DNA of 64,000 nucleotides from Pseudomonas sp. CFBP13508 (lineage in GTDB: Bacteria > Pseudomonadota > Gammaproteobacteria > Pseudomonadales > Pseudomonadaceae): positions 23,033 to 87,032 of the forward strand of contig NZ_QFZZ01000014.1 of assembly GCF_005233515.1 (NCBI RefSeq), read 5' to 3'. This document shows positions 41,918 to 49,529 of this stretch, one piece after another. Under the pieces are notes generated by a model. The model did no database searches. It saw only the letters and a list, made by a program, of their open reading frames with translations, and had not been told where the DNA came from. Numbering within the stretch: position 1 is the stretch's first letter; each line of letters opens with the position of its first letter. Position numbers and translations under genes: made by a program.

Positions 41918-42109
41918 ATGGGTTCCACGTTCAACGGTCTGATTGGCCTGATCATCCTTGCCCTCGACATCTGGGCCATCATCAACGTACTGAAAAGCGG
42001 CGCCTCCACCGGAATGAAAATCGTCTGGGTGTTGCTGATCATCCTCCTGCCGGTGCTGGGCCTGATCATCTGGGCGATTGCCGGACCGCGGGGCAACGTC
42101 CGGATCTGA
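41918..42109 (+). CDS. small PLDc_N-type membrane protein
   Basis: 63 residues from MGSTFNGLIGLIILAL, with CTGGAG upstream; an ATG eight codons earlier lacks a site. Two hydrophobic helices (LIGLIILALDIWAIINVL and MKIVWVLLIILLPVLGLIIWAI) end in GPRGNVRI. This is the pattern of the phospholipase-D-nuclease N-terminal (PLDc_N) family of short inner-membrane proteins. Function is unknown. Confidence 0.88.
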   Translation: MGSTFNGLIGLIILALDIWAIINVLKSGASTGMKIVWVLLIILLPVLGLIIWAIAGPRGNVRI

Positions 42110-42133
42110 GCTGATTTTCGATCACACGGTCAT

Positions 42134-42227
42134 CCCTGTGGGAGCGAGCCTGCTCGCGAAGACGTTGTGTCAGTCGCCATCACCGGCAACTGATGCTGCG
42201 CTTTCGCGAGCAGGCTCGCTCCCACAG
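42134..42227. repeat. composite REP element, family B
   Basis: Inverted family B arms around a spacer with GTTGTGTCAGTCGCCATCA, the same as the element at 6823-6917; the right half of the spacer differs. It lies just before speE. Confidence 0.9.
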
Positions 42228-42350
42228 TAATTTGCGCTGGTAAAAAACAACCGGAGGTTCGACCTGTCATCTTCGGCAACGTAGAATGCGCGCCTTTCCC
42301 GGGCAATCGTCCCCACGATGGCGCCCGCGCATTTATCGGAGCACTTGACC

Positions 42351-43226
42351 ATGACCGTCACTAAGACCAGCGAGTACCTGGAAACCCTCTACGAAGGCTA
42401 CGGCCAGCGTTTTCGCATGGAAAAACTGCTGCACGAAGTGCGCACCGAACACCAGCATCTGGTGATCTTCCAGAACCCGCGCATGGGCCGGGTGATGGCG
42501 CTGGACGGCGTGATCCAGACCACCGAAGCCGACGAATTCATCTACCACGAGATGCTCACCCACGTGCCGATCCTTGCCCACGGCACTGCCAAGCGCGTGC
42601 TGATCATCGGCGGTGGTGACGGCGGCATGCTGCGCGAAGTGACCAAACACGCCGGCGTCGAGCACATCACCATGGTTGAAATCGACGGCACCGTGGTCGA
42701 CATGTGCAAGGAATTCCTGCCGAACCACTCCGCCGGTGCCTACGACGATCCGCGCCTGAACCTGGTGATCGATGACGGCATGCGTTTCGTCGCCACCACC
42801 ACTGAAAAATTCGACGTGATCATCTCCGACTCCACTGACCCGATCGGCCCAGGCGAAGTGCTGTTCTCCGAGAATTTCTACCAGGCATGCCACCGCTGCC
42901 TGAACGAAGGCGGCATTCTCGTGACTCAGAACGGCACGCCGTTCATGCAGATCGACGAAGTCAAAACCACCGCCGGTCGCCTGCGCAGCCTGTTCCCAGA
43001 CTGGCATTTCTACCAGGCCGCCGTACCGACCTACATCGGCGGCTCGATGACCTTCGCCTGGGGCTCGACCAACCCGGCCTACCGCAAGCTCAGCCGTGAA
43101 ACCCTACAACAGCGCTTCATCGGCAGCGGCATCGTCACCCGTTACTACAATCCGGAAATCCACATCGGCGCGTTCGCCTTGCCGCAATACGTGCTGCAAG
43201 CGGTCAACAAGCCGAGCAACGACTGA
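42351..43226 (+). CDS. speE: spermidine synthase
   Basis: 291 residues from MTVTKTSEYLETLYEG with CGGAG upstream. Motifs include LIIGGGDGGMLREVTKH for the decarboxylated-SAM pocket, the aspartate in IIIDDGMRF/VIDDGMRF and the catalytic aspartate in IISDSTDPIGPGE. The enzyme transfers an aminopropyl group to putrescine, releasing methylthioadenosine that the mtn genes upstream help to recycle. The gene order aroC-MFS-mtnBDC-speE fits Pseudomonas. Confidence 0.97.
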   Translation: MTVTKTSEYLETLYEGYGQRFRMEKLLHEVRTEHQHLVIFQNPRMGRVMALDGVIQTTEADEFIYHEMLTHVPILAHGTAKRVLIIGGGDGGMLREVTKHAGVEHITMVEIDGTVVDMCKEFLPNHSAGAYDDPRLNLVIDDGMRFVATTTEKFDVIISDSTDPIGPGEVLFSENFYQACHRCLNEGGILVTQNGTPFMQIDEVKTTAGRLRSLFPDWHFYQAAVPTYIGGSMTFAWGSTNPAYRKLSRETLQQRFIGSGIVTRYYNPEIHIGAFALPQYVLQAVNKPSND

Positions 43227-43258
43227 TCACGCTGACGTCGCTCTACAAGGGAGCTCTT

Positions 43259-43388
43259 GTGGCGAGGGGATTTATCCCCGTTGGGATGCGCAGCATCCCT
43301 GAACCGGCCTGCGCGGTGTCTGCGTTAAACCGCAATGGATGGTATTACGACTGCTGCGCAGCCGGACGGGGATAAATCCCCTCGCCAC
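43259..43388. repeat. 130-base element with 23-base terminal inverted repeats
   Basis: GTGGCGAGGGGATTTATCCC at the left end is mirrored at the right end. Inside are two further small palindromes (GGATGCGCAGCATCC and GCTGCGCAGC). Size and shape suggest a MITE-like or extended REP element; no target-site duplication is obvious. Confidence 0.85.
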
Positions 43389-43514
43389 GGAGCCCGCCCT
43401 ATCGATCGGATGGTTATTTTCACCGTTGTCGGCTGTAATCCTTTTGAACCAACTATCGCGGAAAAAAGTCGAGATAGAGGTAAGCCCATCTACGGGTTGA
43501 TCGAGGAGGCACTG

Positions 43515-43748
43515 ATGCAAAAGTGGAAAGTCACTTTCGTGGATGATCACGGCGTAATTATTGATGAAGTCTTCGAACGTGAGGAATGCCCGTCCGATGA
43601 TGAAGCCGCACGGCTGATCAAGGAGCGGCTTCTTCCGGTTGCCGCCCAGCTGGATCTCAACGACCTGCAAGGGCGCACCACCGATGCCGAGGTGAAAAAC
43701 CTCAAGACCCAGAACGGCATCGAAATCCGCAGCATCACCCCTGTCTGA
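43515..43748 (+). CDS. small unknown protein
   Basis: 77 residues from MQKWKVTFVDDHGVII; a strong GAGGAGG site lies nine bases before the ATG, and longer in-frame starts upstream run into the repeat element. The protein is charged, begins with a beta hairpin and continues with a helix (SDDEAARLIKERLLPVAAQL). No signal or membrane segment. I do not recognise the family. Confidence 0.75.
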   Translation: MQKWKVTFVDDHGVIIDEVFEREECPSDDEAARLIKERLLPVAAQLDLNDLQGRTTDAEVKNLKTQNGIEIRSITPV

Positions 43749-43957
43749 ACACTTCCTGTCATCTCGTAAACCAGGCCTTGGCAGCGGCGCTCTCTTGGGG
43801 CTACTCTGCAAGCGAGATCAGCGAATGGATCGCTAAGGTCTGGTCTTGTCAGCTACATGCTTGTTTCCCGCGCGCAACCACGTTGCCGTAGTACTTAGGC
43901 CAAAAGGCCCGGGGCGGGAATACGGAAAGTCTATCCATCAATCGAGGGGGACGATTC

Positions 43958-44305
43958 ATGAGCACAGCCTATCAAGAAGACATCAGCAGCAACGTTCTGC
44001 GCCGCATGAAAGAAGGCGGTTTCGATTTTTCCCGGTTCCATCCCATCGAGTTCTACGCGATTTTCCCGGACGAGGAGCGGGCGCGCAGGGCAGCAGGCAA
44101 ATTTCGCGGTGAATCCATCAATGCCCAGGTCAGTGCGCGCGACGACGGCGCCTGGTCGCTGGAATTGAGCAAAGTGATGTACGCAACCTATGACGACATC
44201 GGCGATTTCGAGCAAGGCTTTTCAGCCGTGGTCGAACCGCTGGGCGGCATTATCGAGGGTTGGGGCGTGAAGCAGGAGGTGCGCAATCGTTACCGCCTGA
44301 ATTGA
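43958..44305 (+). CDS. rraB: RraB-family ribonuclease E inhibitor
   Basis: 115 residues with the ribosome site GAGGGGGAC upstream. The core DFSRFHPIEFYAIFPDEERA and the C-terminal GFSAVVEPLGGIIEGWG fit the RraB ferredoxin-like fold. RraB binds the degradosome region of RNase E and reduces cleavage of a subset of mRNAs. It is followed by a terminator, so probably monocistronic. Assignment is by fold pattern and length; E. coli RraB is slightly longer with an acidic tail not seen here. Confidence 0.85.
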   Translation: MSTAYQEDISSNVLRRMKEGGFDFSRFHPIEFYAIFPDEERARRAAGKFRGESINAQVSARDDGAWSLELSKVMYATYDDIGDFEQGFSAVVEPLGGIIEGWGVKQEVRNRYRLN

Positions 44306-44326
44306 TCTTGAGCATTTTGTATCGGG

Positions 44327-44360
44327 CAACGGCTGACCTTCGGGTCGGCCGTTGTCGTTT
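44327..44360 (+). terminator. intrinsic terminator after rraB
   Basis: CAACGGCTGACC, TTCG tetraloop, GGTCGGCCGTTG then TCGTTTT. Confidence 0.85.
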
Positions 44361-44363
44361 TAA

Positions 44364-44438
44364 AGATCAAAAGATCGCAGCCTTCGGCAGCTCCTACAGG
44401 TGATCGCGTAGGAGCTGCCGAAGGCTGCGATCTTTTGC
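44364..44438. repeat. REP-type inverted repeat, family A
   Basis: Arms CAAAAGATCGCAGCCTTCGG and the complement separated by nine bases; the orientation of the arms is opposite to the copy at 390-462. Confidence 0.9.
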
Positions 44439-44838
44439 TTTTGCATTCAAAATATTTCAAAAAAACAAAAAAAAGCCACCGGAGAGGGTGGCTAAAAGGG
44501 AAGACGGGTATGCAATACAGTCCTGTCGGGACGGGGCTGCCAAGGCAGTTCAGATCAGTTGAGCTGTCTACTTCGCGGCGGCTGGCCTGGGAAGTTTTGC
44601 AGCGAATGCGCGGATTATCCGCAGTCGTGGCCGGGCAGTGAAATCAACTCTGACTATGCTGGTGATAGGCGATGCAGTGCGTCGCAATGAAGCGGGGGCA
44701 ATCGGGCCGGGGCATTTGCCGCACAGGAATGGTGCGCAGCCTTCGGCGTGGATCTACAACCGATTGAAATCAAAGCGTTTATGCCGATGGCACGGGCCTT
44801 GCGAAGGCCTGTATGTCCGGAGTGACAAGGAGTACGGC
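44439..44838. other. gene-free region before the ATP-grasp cluster
   Basis: 400 bases without a convincing gene on either strand. It contains a minus-strand terminator (listed separately) with no obvious gene to terminate. Longer frames joining the ATP-grasp gene lack a ribosome site. It must carry the promoter for the cluster. Confidence 0.5.
44464..44493 (-). terminator. orphan minus-strand intrinsic terminator
   Basis: Read on the minus strand: AGCCACC, CTCTCC loop, GGTGGCT then eight T, G and more T. No recognised minus-strand gene lies upstream of it, hinting at an unannotated transcript from about 44500-44700. Confidence 0.7.
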
Positions 44839-46248
44839 ATGATCCGCACCTATTTTGACGAGATGTACGATGCCGGCGGCCTGGTCCGCCCGCATTACCG
44901 GGAATTTGCCCGCTGGCTGGCCGAGACGCCCGACGAGCTGCTCGCGCAGCGCCGCCGCGAGGCCGATCTGCTGTTCCACCGTGCCGGGATCACCTTCACG
45001 CTTTATGGCGACGAGCAGGGCACCGAGCGCCTGATTCCGTTCGATACCATTCCCCGCAGCATTCCCGCCAGTGAATGGCGGATTGTCGAGCGCGGCTGCA
45101 TCCAGCGGGTCAAAGCGTTGAACATGTTTCTCGCCGACCTCTACCACGAGCAGCGCATCATCAAGGCCGGGATCATTCCCGCCGAACAGGTGCTGGCCAA
45201 CGAGCAATACCAATTGGCGATGCAAGGTCTGGATCTGCACCGCGACATCTACTCGCATATCTCCGGCGTTGATCTGGTGCGCGATGGCGATGGCACTTAC
45301 TACGTCCTCGAAGACAACCTGCGCACACCCAGCGGCGTCAGCTACATGCTCGAAGACCGCAAGATGATGATGCGCCTGTTTCCCGAACTGTTCTCCGCCC
45401 AGCGCATCGCTCCGATCGATCACTACCCCAATCTGCTGCTCGACACCCTGAAAAGCTCCAGCCCCATCGACAATCCCAGCGTGGTGGTACTTACGCCGGG
45501 GCGCTTTAACAGCGCGTTCTTCGAACATGCGTTTCTGGCGCGGGAGATGGGCGTTGAACTGGTGGAAGGCGCGGATCTGTTCGTGCGTGACGACAAGGTA
45601 TTCATGCGCACCACCGATGGCCCGAAAGCGGTCGACGTGATCTACCGTCGCCTCGACGACGCATTCCTCGATCCGCTGGCGTTCAACCCGGACTCGATGC
45701 TCGGCGTGCCGGGGCTGCTGTCGTCCTATCGCTCCGGCAATGTGGTGCTGGCCAACGCAATCGGCACCGGAGTGGCGGACGATAAATCGGTGTATCCGTT
45801 TGTCACCGACATGATCCGCTTCTACCTCGACGAAGAACCGATTCTGAAAAACGTACCGACCTGGCAGTGCCGCAACCCGTCCGAGCTGTCTCATGTGCTG
45901 GCCAATCTTCCGGAACTGGTCGTCAAGGAAACCCAGGGCTCCGGCGGTTACGGGATGCTGGTCGGGCCGGCCGCGACGACAGCGGAAATCGATGCCTTTC
46001 GTGAGCGCATCAAAGCCAAACCCCATGCCTACATCGCGCAGCCGACGCTGTCGCTGTCGACCTGTCCGACCTTTGTCGAAAACGGCATTGCACCGCGCCA
46101 TATCGATTTGCGTCCGTTTGTGTTGTCCGGTCGCGAAACCCGGGTCGTGCCCGGTGGTTTGACCCGAGTCGCGTTGCGTGAAGGCTCCCTGGTGGTGAAT
46201 TCCTCTCAGGGCGGCGGCACCAAGGACACCTGGGTAGTCGAGGATTGA
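44839..46248 (+). CDS. circularly permuted ATP-grasp protein
   Basis: 469 residues from MIRTYFDEMYDAGGLVRPHY, with AAGGAGT upstream; a start 67 codons earlier would cross non-coding DNA. Motifs include YYVLEDNLRTPSGVSYML, LVVKETQGSGGYGMLVGP for the nucleotide lysine and HIDLRPFVLSG for the metal-binding side. The CP_ATPgrasp family is thought to ligate carboxylates to amines. It leads a three-gene cluster with an alpha-E protein and a transglutaminase, a combination seen widely and predicted to make or modify a peptide; the product is unknown. Confidence 0.92.
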   Translation: MIRTYFDEMYDAGGLVRPHYREFARWLAETPDELLAQRRREADLLFHRAGITFTLYGDEQGTERLIPFDTIPRSIPASEWRIVERGCIQRVKALNMFLADLYHEQRIIKAGIIPAEQVLANEQYQLAMQGLDLHRDIYSHISGVDLVRDGDGTYYVLEDNLRTPSGVSYMLEDRKMMMRLFPELFSAQRIAPIDHYPNLLLDTLKSSSPIDNPSVVVLTPGRFNSAFFEHAFLAREMGVELVEGADLFVRDDKVFMRTTDGPKAVDVIYRRLDDAFLDPLAFNPDSMLGVPGLLSSYRSGNVVLANAIGTGVADDKSVYPFVTDMIRFYLDEEPILKNVPTWQCRNPSELSHVLANLPELVVKETQGSGGYGMLVGPAATTAEIDAFRERIKAKPHAYIAQPTLSLSTCPTFVENGIAPRHIDLRPFVLSGRETRVVPGGLTRVALREGSLVVNSSQGGGTKDTWVVED

Positions 46249-46260
46249 AGGAAGCTTGCC

Positions 46261-47211
46261 ATGTTAAGTAGAACTGCCTCGGATCTGTACTGGATGTCGC
46301 GTTACCTGGAGCGTGCAGAGAATCTCGCGCGGATGCTCGACATCAGTTATTCGCTGTCGCTGATGCCGCAGGACGGTCGCGGCGACGGTCTGCACGAACT
46401 CGCCATGCCGTTGCTGATCACCGGCACCCTGGACGATTACCTTGAACGCCACGGCGACCTGCACGCAGAGCGCCTGCTGCATTTCTTCGCACTGGATGCC
46501 GCCAACCCGGCCAGTATCTACAGCTGCCTTGGTGCAGCGCGGGCCAGTGCTCATGCGGTACGCGGGCGAATCACTGCGGACATGTGGGAAAACATCAACG
46601 CGACCTGGCTGGAGATTCGCGGCATCGCCGAACAGGGCTTGAGCCGCTATGGCATGAGTCGTTTCTGCGAATGGATCAAGGAGCGTTCGCACCTGTTTCG
46701 TGGCGCCTCATACGGCACGATCATGCGCAACGACGCGTTTCGCTTTATTCGTCTGGGCACGTTTATCGAGCGCGCGGACAACACGCTGCGCCTGCTCGAT
46801 GCCCGTTACGAAATGGCCGGCGATCAGGCCGAAGCAGTCAGCGACGGCACGGCGCACGCCTATTACCAATGGAGTGCGCTGCTGCGCGCCTTGTCCTCAT
46901 TCGAGGCCTACACCGAAATCTATCGCGACGCGCCTGGCGCCCGACATGTCGCCGAACTGCTGCTGTTGCGCGCCGACGTGCCGCGTTCGCTGCGTGCCTG
47001 TACCGAAGAGATCGACCAGATCCTCGCGCAACTGCCCGGCGCCAACGGCCGACCGGCACAACGCCTGGCGGCGGAAATGGACGCGCGTCTGCGTTACACC
47101 GGCATCAACGAAATCCTCGAAGAAGGCCTGCACGCCTGGCTGACGGAATTCATCCCACTGGTGCGCCAGTTGGGCAACGCCATTCACAGTTCCTACCTGG
47201 AGGCCGCATGA
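46261..47211 (+). CDS. alpha-E domain protein
   Basis: 316 residues, all-helical in appearance, starting MLSRTASDLYWMSRYLERAENLARMLD (shown in part), the family N-terminal signature SDLYWMSRYLERAEN. Conserved FRGASYGTIMRND and FIERADNTLRLLDARY blocks follow. It starts 12 bases after the ATP-grasp gene and overlaps the transglutaminase gene by four bases (ATGA), so the three are one translational unit. No biochemical activity has been assigned to the family as far as I know. Confidence 0.93.
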   Translation: MLSRTASDLYWMSRYLERAENLARMLDISYSLSLMPQDGRGDGLHELAMPLLITGTLDDYLERHGDLHAERLLHFFALDAANPASIYSCLGAARASAHAVRGRITADMWENINATWLEIRGIAEQGLSRYGMSRFCEWIKERSHLFRGASYGTIMRNDAFRFIRLGTFIERADNTLRLLDARYEMAGDQAEAVSDGTAHAYYQWSALLRALSSFEAYTEIYRDAPGARHVAELLLLRADVPRSLRACTEEIDQILAQLPGANGRPAQRLAAEMDARLRYTGINEILEEGLHAWLTEFIPLVRQLGNAIHSSYLEAA

Positions 47212-48011
47212 GACTTTCCATAAGCCACGAGACCACCTATCACTACGAAGATCAGGTGCGCGCGAGCATCCAGTACCTGCGCCTGACGCCCCACGACAGC
47301 GAGCGCCAGCATGTCCTCAGTTGGCAACTCGACCTGCCGCGTCCGGTGCGTGCGCAGCTCGATCCGTTCGGCAACATCCTGCATGTGCTGACCATGGACG
47401 AACCGCACGAAGCGATCATCATTGGTGCCCGAGGTCAGGTCGATATCGATGAGTTGCGCGAGGCCGAACATGAAAGCCAGTCAGCCCTGCCGTTCCTGCG
47501 CTTCACGCGCCTGACCGAAGCCGATGAAGCCTTGCGCGAGTTTGCCGCGAAAAACTGCAAGCAACGGCGAGATCGCACCGCGCTGATCGACTTGATGCAC
47601 GGTCTGAATCAGCACATGACCTACACGCCGGGCTCCACCGAAGTCGACACCAGCGCCGCCGAAGCTTTCGCCGGTCGCGCCGGGGTTTGTCAGGATCATA
47701 CCCATGCGTTTCTCGCCTGCGCGCGCAGTCTCGGTGTGCCGTCGCGTTACGTGTCGGGTTATCTGTACAGCGAAGATTGCGAGCATCTGGCCAGTCATGC
47801 CTGGGCAGAAGCGTGGCTGGACGACGCGTGGTACAGCTTCGACGTGACCAACCAACTGGCGCGCCCGGAGCGACACCTGAAGCTGGCGGTCGGCCTGGAT
47901 TATCTCGATGCCTGCCCGGTCCGTGGCATGCGCCGGGGCGGCGGTTGCGAGCAGATGCATGCGAAGGTGTTCGTCTCGCCAACGCCGGTGATTTCCGTGC
48001 AGCAACAGTAA
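47208..48011 (+). CDS. transglutaminase-like (papain-fold) protein
   Basis: 267 residues from MRLSISHETTYHYEDQV. The N-terminal beta domain is followed by the transglutaminase core with cysteine in GVCQDHTHAFLACARSLGVP, histidine in SHAWAEAWL and aspartate in YSFDVTN. No signal peptide, so it is cytosolic. These bacterial members probably act as peptidases or amidases rather than cross-linkers. It completes the ATP-grasp/alpha-E cluster, and may cleave what the ATP-grasp protein joins. Confidence 0.93.
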   Translation: MRLSISHETTYHYEDQVRASIQYLRLTPHDSERQHVLSWQLDLPRPVRAQLDPFGNILHVLTMDEPHEAIIIGARGQVDIDELREAEHESQSALPFLRFTRLTEADEALREFAAKNCKQRRDRTALIDLMHGLNQHMTYTPGSTEVDTSAAEAFAGRAGVCQDHTHAFLACARSLGVPSRYVSGYLYSEDCEHLASHAWAEAWLDDAWYSFDVTNQLARPERHLKLAVGLDYLDACPVRGMRRGGGCEQMHAKVFVSPTPVISVQQQ

Positions 48012-48020
48012 TTGCGGGGC

Positions 48021-48117
48021 CTTGTAGGAGCTGCGGCACGCTGCGATCTTTTGATCTTATCTGTAAAAAACAGGATCAAAAGATCGCAGCCTCGTTGCAC
48101 TCGACAGCTCCTACAAA
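48021..48117. repeat. degenerate REP inverted repeat, family A
   Basis: Outer arms TTGTAGGAGCTG and CAGCTCCTACAA, inner pairs GCTGCGATCTTTTGATC and GATCAAAAGATCGCAGC, separated by unpaired segments. It lies between convergent genes. Confidence 0.85.
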
Positions 48118-48129
48118 GTTTTCTGCTGA

Positions 48130-48951
48130 TCAGGGTTTAGCTTTGCGGCCGGCCATATGCTTGAGATACCCCACCAGCATTTCAAGATCCCCATCCGGCA
48201 ACACCTCTTCCGAAAACCCCGGCATCTTCGCCTGCGGCCACTGACGCAAACTCTGCGGATCGCGGATGTAGCGCTTCAAGAAATCCGCCCCAAAATACTC
48301 GGTCGGGCTATACGGAATATTCAGATCCGGACCGAACTGCGCGTCTCCGGCACCATTCAACCGGTGACAGGCCAGGCAGTTTTTCTGAAACAGGGCAAAA
48401 CCCTTGTTCACCGGATCATCGGCCTTCAAGGCAGGATCGGGCAGCAGGGCAGGAAAGCGTTGGGCCACTGGCGCCATCAACTTGATGCTGGCGACTTCGA
48501 ACGGCCACTGTTCGGGGCTGATATTGCCGGCCTGCGGATCGGTCCAGACCAGATAGAACGGCCCGGCGCTGTGTTTGCCGGCGGATAACGGAGGCCACGG
48601 CTGCGCCGGATCCTCGATCGCCAGCCATGCGCGTGCGCCGTCCTTGTTCAGCAAGGGCGCAGCGGCCAACTCTGCGGCAAAGCCATCCAGCGCCACCGCC
48701 TGCAAGTGATCCTCCGGCTTGACCCCCTTCAGCAACGCGGCCAGAGGCACAGCTTGATAGGTCATGTCCTTCTTGTAGGAACCATCATTGTTGATCGTGA
48801 GAGTTTGCAGCTGGGGATGTTTGAGCAGTTCTTCGGTCTGCCAGGTGCGGCTGTTTGCGCCCAACTGCAGATCCAGTTGTGCGGCAGACAAGGGCAAGCT
48901 CAGTAGCAAGGCACCGAGCGCAATGAGCGTTTTCAAATGATCGCCGTCCAT
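48130..48951 (-). CDS. exported c-type cytochrome with N-terminal periplasmic domain
   Basis: 273 residues from the ATG, or 268 from a TTG at 48936 (LKTLIALGALLLSLPLSA), which has GGACGG at better spacing and gives a cleaner signal peptide. The region up to about residue 175 resembles a molybdopterin-oxidoreductase-like beta fold without cofactor motifs. The C-terminal cytochrome c domain has CLACH and a later methionine in AKMPGFSEE. It is a periplasmic electron carrier; donor and acceptor are unknown and no dehydrogenase gene adjoins it. Confidence 0.85.
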   Translation of the reverse strand: MDGDHLKTLIALGALLLSLPLSAAQLDLQLGANSRTWQTEELLKHPQLQTLTINNDGSYKKDMTYQAVPLAALLKGVKPEDHLQAVALDGFAAELAAAPLLNKDGARAWLAIEDPAQPWPPLSAGKHSAGPFYLVWTDPQAGNISPEQWPFEVASIKLMAPVAQRFPALLPDPALKADDPVNKGFALFQKNCLACHRLNGAGDAQFGPDLNIPYSPTEYFGADFLKRYIRDPQSLRQWPQAKMPGFSEEVLPDGDLEMLVGYLKHMAGRKAKP

Positions 48952-49046
48952 GTCGTGGAAGTGCGCAAAGGTTGGCACAACCAAGCTGGCCCGGGTAGCG
49001 GGCCAGTCACATTTTCAGTGGCGATATACAGCACGCGACGTTTGAA

Positions 49047-49142
49047 TCAGCCGATGACCTTGGTCAGATTCGGCAAGATCAACAACAGCGTCGTGGCGAA
49101 AAGAATGAGTCCTGCTTGACGTACTTTCGGTTGTTTGAACAT
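49047..49142 (-). CDS. 31-residue single-helix membrane protein
   Basis: MFKQPKVRQAG followed by LILFATTLLLILPNLTKVIG: a basic N-terminus and one transmembrane helix. AAAGGCGG lies nine bases before the ATG. The same short pattern is, from memory, conserved in fluorescent pseudomonads. Function unknown. It was accepted because of the ribosome site and protein-like hydrophobic profile; it is too short for certainty. Confidence 0.6.
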   Translation of the reverse strand: MFKQPKVRQAGLILFATTLLLILPNLTKVIG

Positions 49143-49529
49143 GGCTTGACCGCCTTTATTGTTATTTCCTGATGCATGCCTGACTGCATATCCCTGACGG
49201 CACGCGGTGCACTTCCTGTTAAAGGACGCCCGTCTCGGCAAAACCCGACGACGATGGCGTACATCTTCACCTTAGAGCCCACGTCAGCCATCGCTTAGAT
49301 CCATTTCATATGGTGATCTTCAAAAATGCTTTTAAAAGGACATGAGGCGTATTGCCAGCTTCTTTGCCGCCCGCTGGCTAGACAACTCGACGACCTGAAC
49401 CGGTTCACCTGATGTCATATGACCGTCCGTCTGAGCGTGTGCGTCAAGCGCTTTGAGCAATGTGGTCATTGCTTGCGACTCTGCGCAGGGCGAAAGTGCA
49501 GTGACAATAAAATCAGGTTCGAGGACGTC
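49143..49529. other. region before the thiolase gene
   Basis: 387 bases. No RNA gene or clear operator was seen. A possible minus-strand frame of 45 residues (49332-49469) is listed separately with low confidence. The thiolase ribosome site GAGGACG is at its right end. Confidence 0.45.
49332..49469 (-). CDS. possible 45-residue protein
   Basis: The frame MTTLLKALDAHAQTDG...AAKKLAIRLMSF looks protein-like (hydrophilic, helical C-terminus) and has normal codon use, but the upstream sequence has no clear ribosome site and there is no terminator. Could be chance. Confidence 0.25.
   Translation of the reverse strand: MTTLLKALDAHAQTDGHMTSGEPVQVVELSSQRAAKKLAIRLMSF

Noticed and set aside
44638..44838. 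Extended N-terminus of the ATP-grasp protein
   Set aside because: The 67 extra residues have no family similarity and the internal ATG has AAGGAGT at proper spacing.
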